This document shows positions 22,227 to 33,485 of a DNA stretch of 64,000 nt, in pieces. The stretch's first letter is position 1. Each line of letters starts with the position of its first letter. A model generated the notes under the pieces. The model saw nothing but the letters and a program-made list of their open reading frames with translations. It had not been told where the DNA came from and searched no databases. This DNA comes from Calonectria ilicicola. Lineage: Eukaryota > Ascomycota > Sordariomycetes > Hypocreales > Nectriaceae. The DNA is taken from positions 3,348,001 to 3,412,000 of the forward strand of contig CP085829.1 in NCBI GenBank assembly GCA_020809705.1, in the 5' to 3' direction. The translations under genes were made by a program, and so were the position numbers.

Positions 22227-23082
22227 GTTCAGACTTGGTCTTTGTTTGGAATGGATCATCCTAACCACTTTATTGTGCTGATTATCACATATCAAGACTG
22301 ACAAGGGACCGAGGTTTTGCAAGGACAATGGGGGCTAAGTGGAACTAGTGCTGCATCTTGTGCGGCCGGGACTGGACTAACGGAATGGACTAATAGAAAG
22401 GAACATGGTTGTGGGTTAAAGCCTCTTGACGCATTGCCTAGCTTAGACTAGGGCTACTATTTTATTATGGTGAGCCAAAACGCAAGACAACATGCTTTAT
22501 GCCCAAAATGGCCAGGCGTTGGACTGGTCCACAAGAGAGCGAGTCAGACCCAATAGGTGACTCAATAGCATGATAGAAGGAAATCGAAGACCATCAGAAG
22601 TGAGAACAAAACGAACGACTGTGAAGAGAAACACCTGTGACCCAACGAAAGGAAAGAAAAAAGAATCCAAAATTCCAAGACAACCGTGCAGACACCACCA
22701 TTGGAGGCCCCGTCTAGTGACGACGGCCCGAAACCACCGATAACCCATAGCCATTTATTCCAAAATCAACCGAAATCACCCGTGAGCTTTTCCCCTCCTT
22801 CCTTAGAGCCGCGACTTGAATCAATTCAAGTTTGAAGCAATTTCCGGCCCTTGTACTCCAATCGCCCGTTTCCCATGGAGGAATGATATCCCGTAAGATT
22901 CCATAGCCAGCACTTCCGTTTCCTCATGCGTCGTCGCTCATCAATGTCGCGTACAAGTTAAACCAAGAAATAGAGGGGGGTTTGAGACAGAATTGCGTGT
23001 ATCTGTGTGATGTGGGGAGAGGGGCAAGGCAAAAAAAAAAAAAAAAAAAAAGATAAAAAGGAACAAAGATAGAAGAAGATAA
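22227..23082. other. Convergent intergenic region
   Basis: This 0.86 kb lies between the stops of the secreted-protein gene and the 711-aa gene. It holds an A-run of about 20 at 23031-23051, probably in the 3' untranslated region of the minus-strand gene. No supported gene. Confidence 0.6.
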
Positions 23083-25218
23083 TTAGGCAGGGGTCCAATC
23101 CTTGAGCCAGGGGTGGCTGTTGGTCAGCCCAGGCATAACGGCGGTGCTGATGCTGCGCTCGCCAACAATGTTGCCAAGGGAGTGGGCAATCATCTGGAGC
23201 GTCGCACGCTTGGATGGCTCAATAGGAAGGATGACTGTGTCCGGGATAGGAGAATTAGGCTCGGGAGCTGGGATGATGTCGAGGAAATCAGGGACAGAGT
23301 CGTCAAAGCGATTGGTATCAATGCGGAAGCCAGTCGAGGCGGCAGGCTTGATGGAATTGTCCTTGGCCCACCAAGTCCAATATTGGTACTCTCGCTCGTG
23401 TCCTCGCTCAAGCCAAGGGTAGAGGTCTGGCTCGATAGTCTCTTTGAGGACAGAGCCGAAGGGGCGCCAACCGTAAAAGAGAGGCCAGGGGTCTCGGAGA
23501 GTGAGGGTATGGCGGTGCTGAAGGAGGTCTGCGCGAGGAACAGGATCATTGAGTTCCTGGTACACGCGGCGTGTAGAGTCGTCCTGATACGAGTGAGCGA
23601 CGCCTGTCCAGGCGCTAGCTACAATGTCGGGACGAGAAAGGGTATCATAGAAGCATCCCTCGTCGAGGGTATCAAGGTAGTTGCGAATAAAATCCAAGAG
23701 TTTGGGGTCTCCAAGAAGGAAGAGACCATGCCACCAGATGGAAGCACGAGGCCGACGATGAAAGAAGAGCTTCGCAAGTGTTTCGAAATCACAGTCATCT
23801 AGGGCAGGCTTGATGACGTCTTTGATGGCAGCGAGCCATGGGGTTGCAAGGTTACACTGAATGCTGGGCTGCCAGAATATCCCCCATAGAACCGGCCCAA
23901 GTGTCAACGGATGCATGCTCAAGGTCATGTAGTACTGAAGATCGTCCGTGTATCTACGGACGGAGCTGGCTTGCTGGGCCGTGAGGCCAAACGTCGCCTT
24001 CTTCGGCTCGAGGACGGGCTCGGGGAAACTTGGTTGCAGCTTCGCCATTCGGTAAAAGGGAATGGCAAGTGTTGCGAGGAAAGCAGCCTTGATGGGGCAC
24101 AACGGGGCTGAATCATCACAGGACGACAGGTCGGCACCAATGCCAAACAGGTTGCAAAACTCAATCAACAGATCGGTGGCCTCGACATCATTGGGAGGTA
24201 CAGCATCTTCATCAAGGGTGATTTCCTCATCTGTAACCACAATGAATCGCGCATCGCCGGCGCAAGTGGCGGCCCAGGGCGTGAAAGGTCCGCCCTTACC
24301 GTCGGCAGACCAGCCAGGCTTGGGGGATAGGATGGCGCAAAGCCAATGAACAAGAGCCGTCGAGGCCTCGCGGGGAACTTGGACCAGGATTTCATCCTGG
24401 TCAGGGCCGTCAACCGCGTCCGTCGGGAAGGGGCGGAGGCAGGAGTCGGTGTAGTGGACCCTCCGGCCCTGGAGCTGCAGTAGCCGGGTGGAGAAGATAT
24501 AGGACCAGCACATGGTCAGGATGGCGAGGCCCTGCGGGGCGCTTGACGCACCAACGTTGGCAGAAGACGGCCTCCCGTAGTGGCAGGCGTTCGGATCCGA
24601 AGAGATGTGGCATTTGGCGGCGTCGGGGTGAGAGAGACGGTAGTACTTGGTTGTACCGCTGACATGATTGAGATCGAGGCCCTCGTTGGGGAACATCTCG
24701 GACGCTTCAGGGTCCGGAACGTTCCAGGTTGGCGCGCCGGCGAGGACGCCATTGGGAGGCAAAGCATTGGGGAGCGCCGGCATGTCCTGCAGAGCGATGA
24801 CAGGATCGTGTCCCAAAGGGAAGGAACCGCGGGGGAGAGTCAATGCCCCGTCCAAGAGATACTGCCAGGTGTAGCGAGCGTTGTGAAAGACGCGGCGCAC
24901 GTCTAAGTGACGCGGGATGAGGATATCTTCGGCGTTGTCAGCAACACCACGAAACTGCTCCATGATGGGCGAAGATGATGAGGGAGGAGGAATGGAAGAA
25001 GGCGTCGTGCTGGGATCAGATATCGACGTGGTATTGGCGCGTGCATCTAGATGAGCACTCGCATCGGTCGCCTGGGGTGCAGCGGCGGCCTCGGAGAGTC
25101 CAGTAACGATTGTGGAACTCCAATCGAAGGGGCGATCAAAGGAGTCATTAAACTCGTAGTCACCGCCGAGGACCCAGGACCGGACATGGTCCATTCCCAG
25201 GTCCCAGGTCAGCTGCAT
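23083..25218 (-). CDS. Conserved-looking unknown protein, 711 aa, intronless
   Basis: A single open frame of 711 codons starts at ATG 25218 (MQLTWDLGMDHVRSW) and ends at 23083. I do not recognise a family. There is a Ser/Pro/Thr-rich linker at about residues 60-85, then a long globular region rich in Trp, Leu and Pro (for example WTWWAKDNSIKP near the end). No signal peptide, no strong transmembrane helix and no catalytic signature is visible. The composition, strong codon bias and length over random expectation support a real gene. Long antisense frames in the same interval are shadows of this bias. It could be a cytoplasmic fungal-specific protein. The 5' neighbour is a 4.9-kb divergent intergenic tract shared with NOP6. 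Confidence 0.85.
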   Translation of the reverse strand: MQLTWDLGMDHVRSWVLGGDYEFNDSFDRPFDWSSTIVTGLSEAAAAPQATDASAHLDARANTTSISDPSTTPSSIPPPSSSSPIMEQFRGVADNAEDILIPRHLDVRRVFHNARYTWQYLLDGALTLPRGSFPLGHDPVIALQDMPALPNALPPNGVLAGAPTWNVPDPEASEMFPNEGLDLNHVSGTTKYYRLSHPDAAKCHISSDPNACHYGRPSSANVGASSAPQGLAILTMCWSYIFSTRLLQLQGRRVHYTDSCLRPFPTDAVDGPDQDEILVQVPREASTALVHWLCAILSPKPGWSADGKGGPFTPWAATCAGDARFIVVTDEEITLDEDAVPPNDVEATDLLIEFCNLFGIGADLSSCDDSAPLCPIKAAFLATLAIPFYRMAKLQPSFPEPVLEPKKATFGLTAQQASSVRRYTDDLQYYMTLSMHPLTLGPVLWGIFWQPSIQCNLATPWLAAIKDVIKPALDDCDFETLAKLFFHRRPRASIWWHGLFLLGDPKLLDFIRNYLDTLDEGCFYDTLSRPDIVASAWTGVAHSYQDDSTRRVYQELNDPVPRADLLQHRHTLTLRDPWPLFYGWRPFGSVLKETIEPDLYPWLERGHEREYQYWTWWAKDNSIKPAASTGFRIDTNRFDDSVPDFLDIIPAPEPNSPIPDTVILPIEPSKRATLQMIAHSLGNIVGERSISTAVMPGLTNSHPWLKDWTPA

Positions 25219-26088
25219 GGCGAAGTGGGCAGTTGGGAGAAGCGAGGAGGAATTGTCTCTTCTGGGGGTGCTCGCCTAGGAGGGGAGTCAAGCCGTAGGG
25301 GGGGGGGGCAAAGAGGGGACGATAAAGTTGAAAACGGTGAAAGTCTCAACGGTACGTCAGGAAGCGACGAGATAATCGAAAACAACAAAAAGGGTATCAA
25401 GACTCGAGCAAGAGATGAGACTCGAGGAATAAGACGATGAGTGGTTTTTTCTCAAGTTAATAAAGTGAGATTGAGAAGGGGTGCAAAAAAAAAAATACGA
25501 GACTGGTATGGTAGAAGGGTGAGAAAGAGTGAGAGAAGAGAGAGGCTGAACAGAGCGGAAGCTAACAACCCCGGGAATCTGACGAAGTATATAAGAATTA
25601 GAGACGCAGTAAGGCGCGGGACCTGAACTGCAGAGATTCGGGTTGGAGCGGGTATGAGCTGGACCATTGGTGCACGGCGGGCCTCATCTCGCCTGGTGCT
25701 TGGTAGCGAATGTCCATCCAACCCTCCCTCTTGTTCAAACCCATCCATTCATCTGCTTGGGCTGGCTGCTGAGTCGGATCCTTGGGGGGGTGCAGCAGCA
25801 GAGGAGGAGTAGAGGGGGCCCGGGCTGGAGGCAAAAGAAACGACGAGACACAGGACACGGGAGCTTGCATGTCGCAGATCCTGGGCGTGGGAGATTGGGG
25901 GACCCGGCAGCTTTCTTGTCAGAGAGCGTGCCGGGTTACTGGGGTGTATGCCGAGAAGCGGAGTTGAGGGGGGAGGCGGCGGAGACGAAGAACGGGTTGT
26001 GAGCGGCGAGTTGAGGGCCTCACAGCAGTGACGGAAGGGAAGGGGCAGGAAGGAAGGGCAGCATGCGGTCAGGACGAGGACAGGGAAA

Positions 26089-26116
26089 ATGAGGAGAAGG
26101 AGGAGGAGGAGGAGGA
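26089..26116. repeat. GGA trinucleotide microsatellite
   Basis: A run of GGA/AGG units with a few interruptions lies about 0.9 kb upstream of the 711-aa gene. Confidence 0.85.
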
Positions 26117-26144
26117 AGAAGGGAAGCGGCGGGCTACGTGATGT

Positions 26145-26227
26145 GTGCGCGTGTGCGTGTGTTGTACGAGCGTGGGCATGTATGGCTGGATGTATGTGTA
26201 GGCATGTGTGTGTGCGTGTGTGTGTGT
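26145..26227. repeat. TG-rich simple repeat tract
   Basis: GTGTG and TGTATG units alternate over about 80 nt. The sequence could form Z-DNA-prone alternating purine-pyrimidine stretches, though that is only inferred from composition. Confidence 0.8.
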
Positions 26228-26971
26228 GGTAGCACAGGGAGGCCGTACAGCGCTGTACCTGCCGGGTTCCTGTACGTGTTGCTACTGTGCGTGCTGTGGT
26301 GGTAGCAGTGGTTGTGGTAATGGTGGTGGTGTTGGTGGAGCGGATGTCTGTACTGGACAACGCAAGAATGCCATCGTCTACCTGGAGCTGCACGGAGCAG
26401 GTTTCGGTGGTCGATATGCGCCGCAGGGGCTTTGAACGGCGGCGGCGGCGGCGCGAGAGGGTTTGATTTCCATGAGCTTGGTTGGTTGCGGTAGCGAGCG
26501 AGCAAGGCCAAGCATGAAAGGATCATGGATGGTCATGACAACAGCGGGCAGGTCGGTAGTTAGTGCAAAGAGCGGATACAGAACACCTTGCGAATGGAAC
26601 CCGGGTGCCGTCAGTAACTTGGGTCAGTCTAGTAGGGATGCGGCGAGATGCGATGGAGGGCAGATAGGGCACTCCGTAGACCTGGGTCGACGCTGCGTTA
26701 GCGGTTAGCGGCCGGGCAGTTAAAAAAGATGGGATGGAACTGGGGCCACGATGAAGAAAAACCGACGTGCAAATGGCATGCCGGAAACTTGGGGGGGCAT
26801 TGCGCATGGGGCAAGGACAAGGGATCCGGACAAGGGGGTTGCTTTCTTCCTTGCGCCGCAACTGACAGCCGCGTGGAGGCAGGGTGTCACCTTTTACAGT
26901 GTGTGGATGCTCCATGTGGAGTGTCGTCTAGTCTGTCGTAGGGGTGTATTGTTTTAGTACAGTACAGCATG

Positions 26972-26990
26972 CATGTATGTATGTATGTAT
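26972..26990. repeat. TGTA tetranucleotide run
   Basis: About four TGTA units are followed directly by a (GT)n stretch to about 27001. Confidence 0.8.
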
Positions 26991-29278
26991 ATGTGTGTGT
27001 GCGTGAGTGAGTGCGTGTGGTAGTCTAGTGAGGGAGGCGGGCGTATTATGTCATGTATGTATGCGCAGCCAGTTTTTTGACACTTATTGTTTTCTTTTTA
27101 ATGGCGTGGGCTGTGTTACGCCAATGTGTGTGTGTGTGTGGGTGGGTGAGAGACACTGGGAGTAGTAAGCCCGAAAAATATCTCTTGGTTACAGATGATG
27201 CTGAAGTCTGAGGAGAGGAAAACGCGGCAAATACTTATAATCGTTTCTGTCTCCATCAACTCCCAGCCGAAACGCTGTCAGAGAGAACCAGAGGAACTAC
27301 CTTTGTGCGTGTTAGCGCGTGGGTCGAGTCTCGGAGAGAAGCAAGGATCGAAGCCTCCTCTCGTCCCCTCACACGAAACCAAGGCTATGGGGAACCACAC
27401 ATGTACCTGGTAAAGCTAGTCAGTCGTTTCGCAAAATGTACCTCGTTTGTCAATGCTTCGGGGGGGTACACACGTTCTCACTAGCTCTTCTCGCCTTGTA
27501 ATAGGTTTTTCTTTTTCTTTTTCCTGTTCGTGCTTTCTTTTTATTTCCGCGTTTTCTGGACTTGGCTTGTGTGTGTGTGTGCCCATTTATTTTTATTCTT
27601 CATACACCCCCATCACCGTTGCCTCCGCCATGCGGGCGTTGTCCAGACCCTAGGAGAGGGAGTCGCGCGAGACACGTAACACCACTGCTCATCAGTCCTT
27701 CTTTTTTTTTCTCCGTGGCCAGACCAGATGTGATGCGACATGTGCCTTAGCAATTGGGTGGTTTTGCAAGGCCACATGTGGGTGGATGATGTGACGTGCG
27801 ACCCATTGTCAGTGTCTCGCAAAAGCCCGGTGATGTGAGGAGGAGGCCCTTTATGCGAGGTGATGTGAAGGAGAGACATCAACTGCAACTGTGATTGCGT
27901 GCAGGGACCTAAAGTGCAGGTCAGGTAAAAGCACAGGCCGAAAAGGCTCGGCCGGAAGAGTGACAGGCACGGAGAGACGAGGTATCGGGAGCGGTACTGC
28001 GCCAACCAACAACGCAACCAAGCCAAGTGGTGAGCAGGAGCAGCGAGTCTATGCTTCCCAATCCCTATCTGTCATGCCGGGATGTTTTGTATACTGTGTC
28101 CGCATACAGCTGACATCCATGGGCCAAGACTGGGTCCCATCAAGGGACGACAGATGTCACACGGGCCTCCAGCTGACCCGGGAGCCCCCAATACCCCGTT
28201 GATTCAACAATGTATGGCTCTCTTGGGTCCTGGCATCCTTGCACCGCCGTCATACTCAACAACCGAGACCTGGCGGCGGATTGGAGGGGTCATCGTTGGT
28301 TGAAGCGAGGTCCGGAGGGTTGCACAACGCCCTCGCCCTCTTTTCAGCTGTCCACCAGATATGCTCCTTTTTCCTGCTCCCACCGCTTTTTCCGGATCTG
28401 AAATGGAATTGGTCCTGGGCCTGTCCTGGGGGGTCCCATGGGATCAATTGCACTGCATGAGCAACAGTGTCGCTGGGGGTTGTGGTTGTGTTGCTGCCCG
28501 GCTGGAGCACGTAGCAATCCGGTCAAGAGGTAACTGTACGATGATGACAGGGAAGATCGGGGCTACTGTATGGGCACTGGGTCTTGGGAGTCCGGTACCT
28601 ACCGTGCCCAGTCAGAGGCCAGTCCGTCAGTCAGGAGGCTATGACGAGAGTGCAGACACACACTTAGACATGCGCGCGTGCAGTGCAGATACATGGCCGA
28701 TTTGCAAAAACAGACTCCAGCTCAGCAGGAAGCCTGGGCCCTGCAAAGACCCCCCCGGGCTGAGTTGCATACATGTGCGTTACCACCAGCTGGACAGACT
28801 AGCCTAGCCCTCGAGCAACACACGTTTTTTTAGGCGTCGCCCCACTGTCAGTTGACTCTCTCGTCCGGATCCCGAGAACAGACTAATAGGCATTCCGTGC
28901 CCACTGTCTGATGGCTTCTAGCGCCGGGGTCCAAGGATTAGCTGTTAGTCTAGGTTGCGTCAGATGGCGGCGAAGGGAAGAAAAAGAAAGTAACCGCGAG
29001 AGTGGGAGAAAAACAAAAAAAAAAAAAAAAAAAAAACCTGGCCACGACGGGGCGGGCGGTTGATTGCAACGGACAGGAAAAAGAAAACATAAACTAACTA
29101 GCAGATGCAAGCAAGGTAGCCGGGCGGCACATGGTACGCACACGCACACGCACACACGGGTGGGAGGAAAGGTGAGTTGTGCAAAAAAGAGGGAAGAAAG
29201 AAAACGAGGAAAAGAAAATCACAAGAGCCAGCCATTGGCATTGGATCACCATGGGAGGACAACAGCAGGAAGGTACCG

Positions 29279-29306
29279 GGTTGGGTTTGGGTTTGGGTTG
29301 GTTTGG
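29279..29306 (+). repeat. Interstitial telomere-like TTTGGG stretch
   Basis: Three TTTGGG-type units occur in a row, then a diverged unit. Fungal telomeres are normally TTAGGG, so this is at most telomere-like and may be simple sequence. Confidence 0.6.
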
Positions 29307-30082
29307 CAAGCAGGAAGGAGCTCCCTCGCGTCACTGCACATATCTAAACCGTGGTCAAGCCACGAATCACGGCTCTCGCAGAGTTGCACACAGCGTCTAC
29401 TGTACCATGGTCCTCTTGCTTGCTTCCTTGCAGCTTGACATTTACTCTGCGGTGCACTATACCCCCCCTCCCCTTCTCTCCACCCCGGCACCGGCAAAGT
29501 GAAGGAAACCAAAAAAGGCTTCTCCCGTGCATTGTCCCGCCTCTCGTTTTTCGCCCCTGGGTGTATGTACCTGTCTTGACTTTTTTTTCTTTCTTTCTTG
29601 GCCGGCTATTTTCTTTTCTTTCTTTTTTTTTTTTACTCAACGGACGCCAGCCACACGTGCTGCAACAGACATCCACTACAGATCGGGATAGCGCGTTTCC
29701 ACCCTGGAACCCATCGCATATCGTCTCCCACACAAACGGCTCGCTGCCGAAACTATACCACTGAACCCGTACTCCATCCTCTGATTAGTTTCCAAGTATT
29801 GATTTTTTGCCTTCTGTATCCCGATCTACCAACCAGAACCCACCCGTAAAACTGCATCATCCATCCCTCCTTCCTTTTTGTTGGTGTTTGCCCGTCCACT
29901 GCCCCTGCTTCTCCGACGGGACCCTTTTTTTTTTTTTTTCCCACGCCGATCCCGCGTCCTGTGCGTAACAGTAGCATTTGCATTTTTTTTTTTTTTTTCA
30001 TCCTACCTGCAGCTGGCCCCGTTCCCACTCTGCCATTAACCCCCATCCAACCAGCCAGGCCTTCTTCCACACCGAGTCACCC

Positions 30083-31440
30083 ATGAAGAGCAAACGAGCC
30101 AGGGAAGCCGTCGAGGCTGACGACGGTCATGCCAATGCCGATCCTGTCGACGTCCAAGTCCCCTCCAAGAAGCGCAAGCGCTCCTCTGCCGATGACGAGG
30201 ATGCCAAGGTGAAAAAATCTTCCAAAAAGGACAAGAAGGATAAGAAGCACAAGAAAGAGTCCCGCAAGGAGCGCAAAGACAAGCGCAAGAACCTCCAAGA
30301 CCTCCCCGACCAAGACGATGACGACCAAGACGACAATGCTCAAGATGCCGACCCCGCTGCTACCACCGACTCGCCAATGGCTGATGCAGAGCCCGTTGCT
30401 TCTGCAGACGCCGCCGACGCAGACGAGGTCGTAAAGAAGGACAAGAAGAAGAAGAAGAAGTCTAAGGAAAAGAAACAAGACAAGCAGGCAGATGCGACCG
30501 ACGCTGACGCCGACGCCGACGCTGACGCCAGCGCCAACGCTGCCGCAGATGCAGATGCGGGCGCCAAGGAAGGCAAGAAGAAGAGCAAAAAGGAAAAGAA
30601 GGCATCCAAGAACAAGGACGACACCGACACCACCCCCGCCACCAAAAGTGCTGATGCCGGCGTCGATGCCACAGACCAAGATAGTTCTGCCCAAAAGGCC
30701 GACCGCCACATTGTCTTCGTCGGCAACCTCCCCTTCACTGCTACTGCGGCCACCATTGAAGCTCACTTTGCCTCGCTTCAGCCTGCGTCGGTCCGCTGCA
30801 TGAGCGACCCCAACGACGACAAGCCTTGCCGAGGATTTGCGTTTGTCGAGTTTGACAAGGTCTGGCACATGCGCACCTGCCTGGACAAGTTTCACCACTC
30901 CATGTTCGATGATGGTGTCTCTGCTCCTCGCCGAATCAATGTCGAGCTAACGTAAGTAAACCTACCTTGCGACTTGCTTCTTACCAACACACCTCTTGTT
31001 TCCCCCAATTGTTGCCCCAGACGTTCTCTTTGGAGCCCAATACCACCCGCCTGACCCCTCCCCTTGCTTGTCTGATGCGCATTGTTTGCTCGGCTCCCCG
31101 TCTGCGTAACCTTGGCGGCCGGTTGTCTGGCCGGAAAAAAAAAAAAGTACCGGTCTGGACTCAAATGTCTAGACACTGCAGACGCCTCTTCAATCCCAAC
31201 ACCCCCCTCCCAATTGAGATCTGCAGCATGGCATTGGCTAACTTGTGCGACAGCGCTGGTGGCGGAGGCAAGACAAAGAAGCGCCAAGAGAAGATCAAGG
31301 AGAAGAACCAGAAGCTCAACGAGAACAGGACCAAGCGCATCGAGCGTGAGAAGACTGCCAAGGAGACCAATGGCAACCAGCAGAATATGGAAGATAGCAT
31401 CCACCCTAGTCGCCGTGGTCGCGTTCCCGGCACTTACTGA
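30083..31440 (+). CDS. NOP6: Nop6-like nucleolar RRM protein, 351 aa
   Basis: Exon 1 (30083-30951) and exon 2 (31254-31440) join in phase 2 across a 302-nt intron with a GCTAAC branch point 20 nt from the acceptor. The N-terminal 200 residues are low-complexity Lys/Asp/Ala with several KKDKK blocks and an Asp-Ala repeat. A single RRM follows at about residues 208-290, with RNP2-like HIVFVGNLPF and RNP1-like CRGFAFVEF. The C-terminus is a basic helix (KTKKRQEKIKEKNQKLNENR) ending SRRGRVPGTY. This matches yeast Nop6, a small-subunit rRNA processing factor. The intron contains a 13-A run and is the longest clear one in the window. Confidence 0.92.
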
Positions 31441-32543
31441 GCTCCCACCCGCTTCCCTTGTTTCCTCTGGCACCCTACCTCCCCCCCCCTAATTGCACAT
31501 GCCTCTTACACAAAGCGCCCCTAATTCACCTGATTGGATAAAAGGAGAGAGAAGAAAAAAAAGTTGTCTTATCTAAAACAGAAAATGGATCTGACCTCAT
31601 AGTAAACACAGAATGCGTGGGATGACGGGTTGATAAAAAGTTTTGCAATTTTTCAGTCTATACTTGGAAGCAGAAAGGAGATGCACAGACAGAGAGATAC
31701 CCCAAACAATTGGAACATTGACCTCGAAAAGAAACGCGAATATTATGCGATGCACTGTGGTACCAAAAATATATCGATTATCTGCCAAGACCTCTCACTA
31801 TCTGCCTATCTTATCTTGCTGCTGTCAATCCACCGACATAGCCATTTCCCTCGCACAGCAAGCAGGGTGCCATCTGAAGCTCGGTTCCTCCATTTATGCA
31901 CTTGGATCGGACCCCGTCTTTATGATGCGTGAAGCTGCACTTTGCAAACAAATTTCCACACCATCTACAAAACAGGAACAAGGAAAGAATAAAATAAAAA
32001 AGGGATATTTGTGTATTTGGACGAATAGTTGTAGGAAAGACAATGGGAAATGCTCCTCCTCAAAATAGCCTATACGGCTTTCCCCTCTAGCCATTGGAAA
32101 ACCTAGAGATCTGTCCCGCATATTGGCCGAAAACGAGCCGCCAAGGGTCTTTGTATCACATGGGAAGGTTTCGTTGAGAAGCCCTCGACGCAACCCTGGG
32201 CCTTTCTCATCGCCGTTTGGCAAGTGAGACTTTGGCTGGGAGCACCAAGTGAAACAAGGCTTCCAAATCGTAGACGGTTCTTGAATTACTCCCAGGATCG
32301 GATAATCTCCCCCGTGTGGAGGTATATAATATGGTTAGGAAAAAGAAAATCAGGAAAAAACTTTATCAAGAACCGCCTCGCAAAGTCCATCATCAAATGC
32401 AGTAGTGTGGAGGGAGCTCGAAGATAACCGTGAGCCGCCGTCTTATATCGCGAAATTCGTCGTCGTGTCCTGGGAACCATCATGTGTGTCGTGATGCGTC
32501 GTCTTCGAGACGCACGTCGTAGAAACCAACCTTGTCGAGAAAT
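31441..32543. other. Convergent intergenic region between NOP6 and rac1
   Basis: This 1.1 kb separates two stop codons and should contain both 3' untranslated regions. A short frame with an MQFFSLYLEA-type translation exists but has no family features. Nothing else is supported. Confidence 0.6.

Positions 32544-33485
<942 letters not shown>

Larger units (their letters stand above)
25219..30082. other. 4.9-kb divergent intergenic tract, repeat-rich
   Basis: The start codons of the 711-aa gene and of NOP6 point away from each other across 4.86 kb. The tract holds GGA repeats (about 26089-26116), TG-rich tracts (26145-26227, 27125-27141), a TGTA run (26972-26990), poly-A (29008-29036) and several T-runs (29930-30000). 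A telomere-like TTTGGG stretch lies at 29279-29306. Frames found here are short and low-complexity. It may contain long 5' leaders, but no gene can be supported. Confidence 0.55.

Noticed and set aside
23113..23802. 229-codon frame opposite the 711-aa gene
   Set aside because: Antisense shadow with no recognisable features.
30452..30560. Asp-Ala/Lys repeats in NOP6 considered as a separate satellite
   Set aside because: They are coding low-complexity within NOP6, not an independent element.
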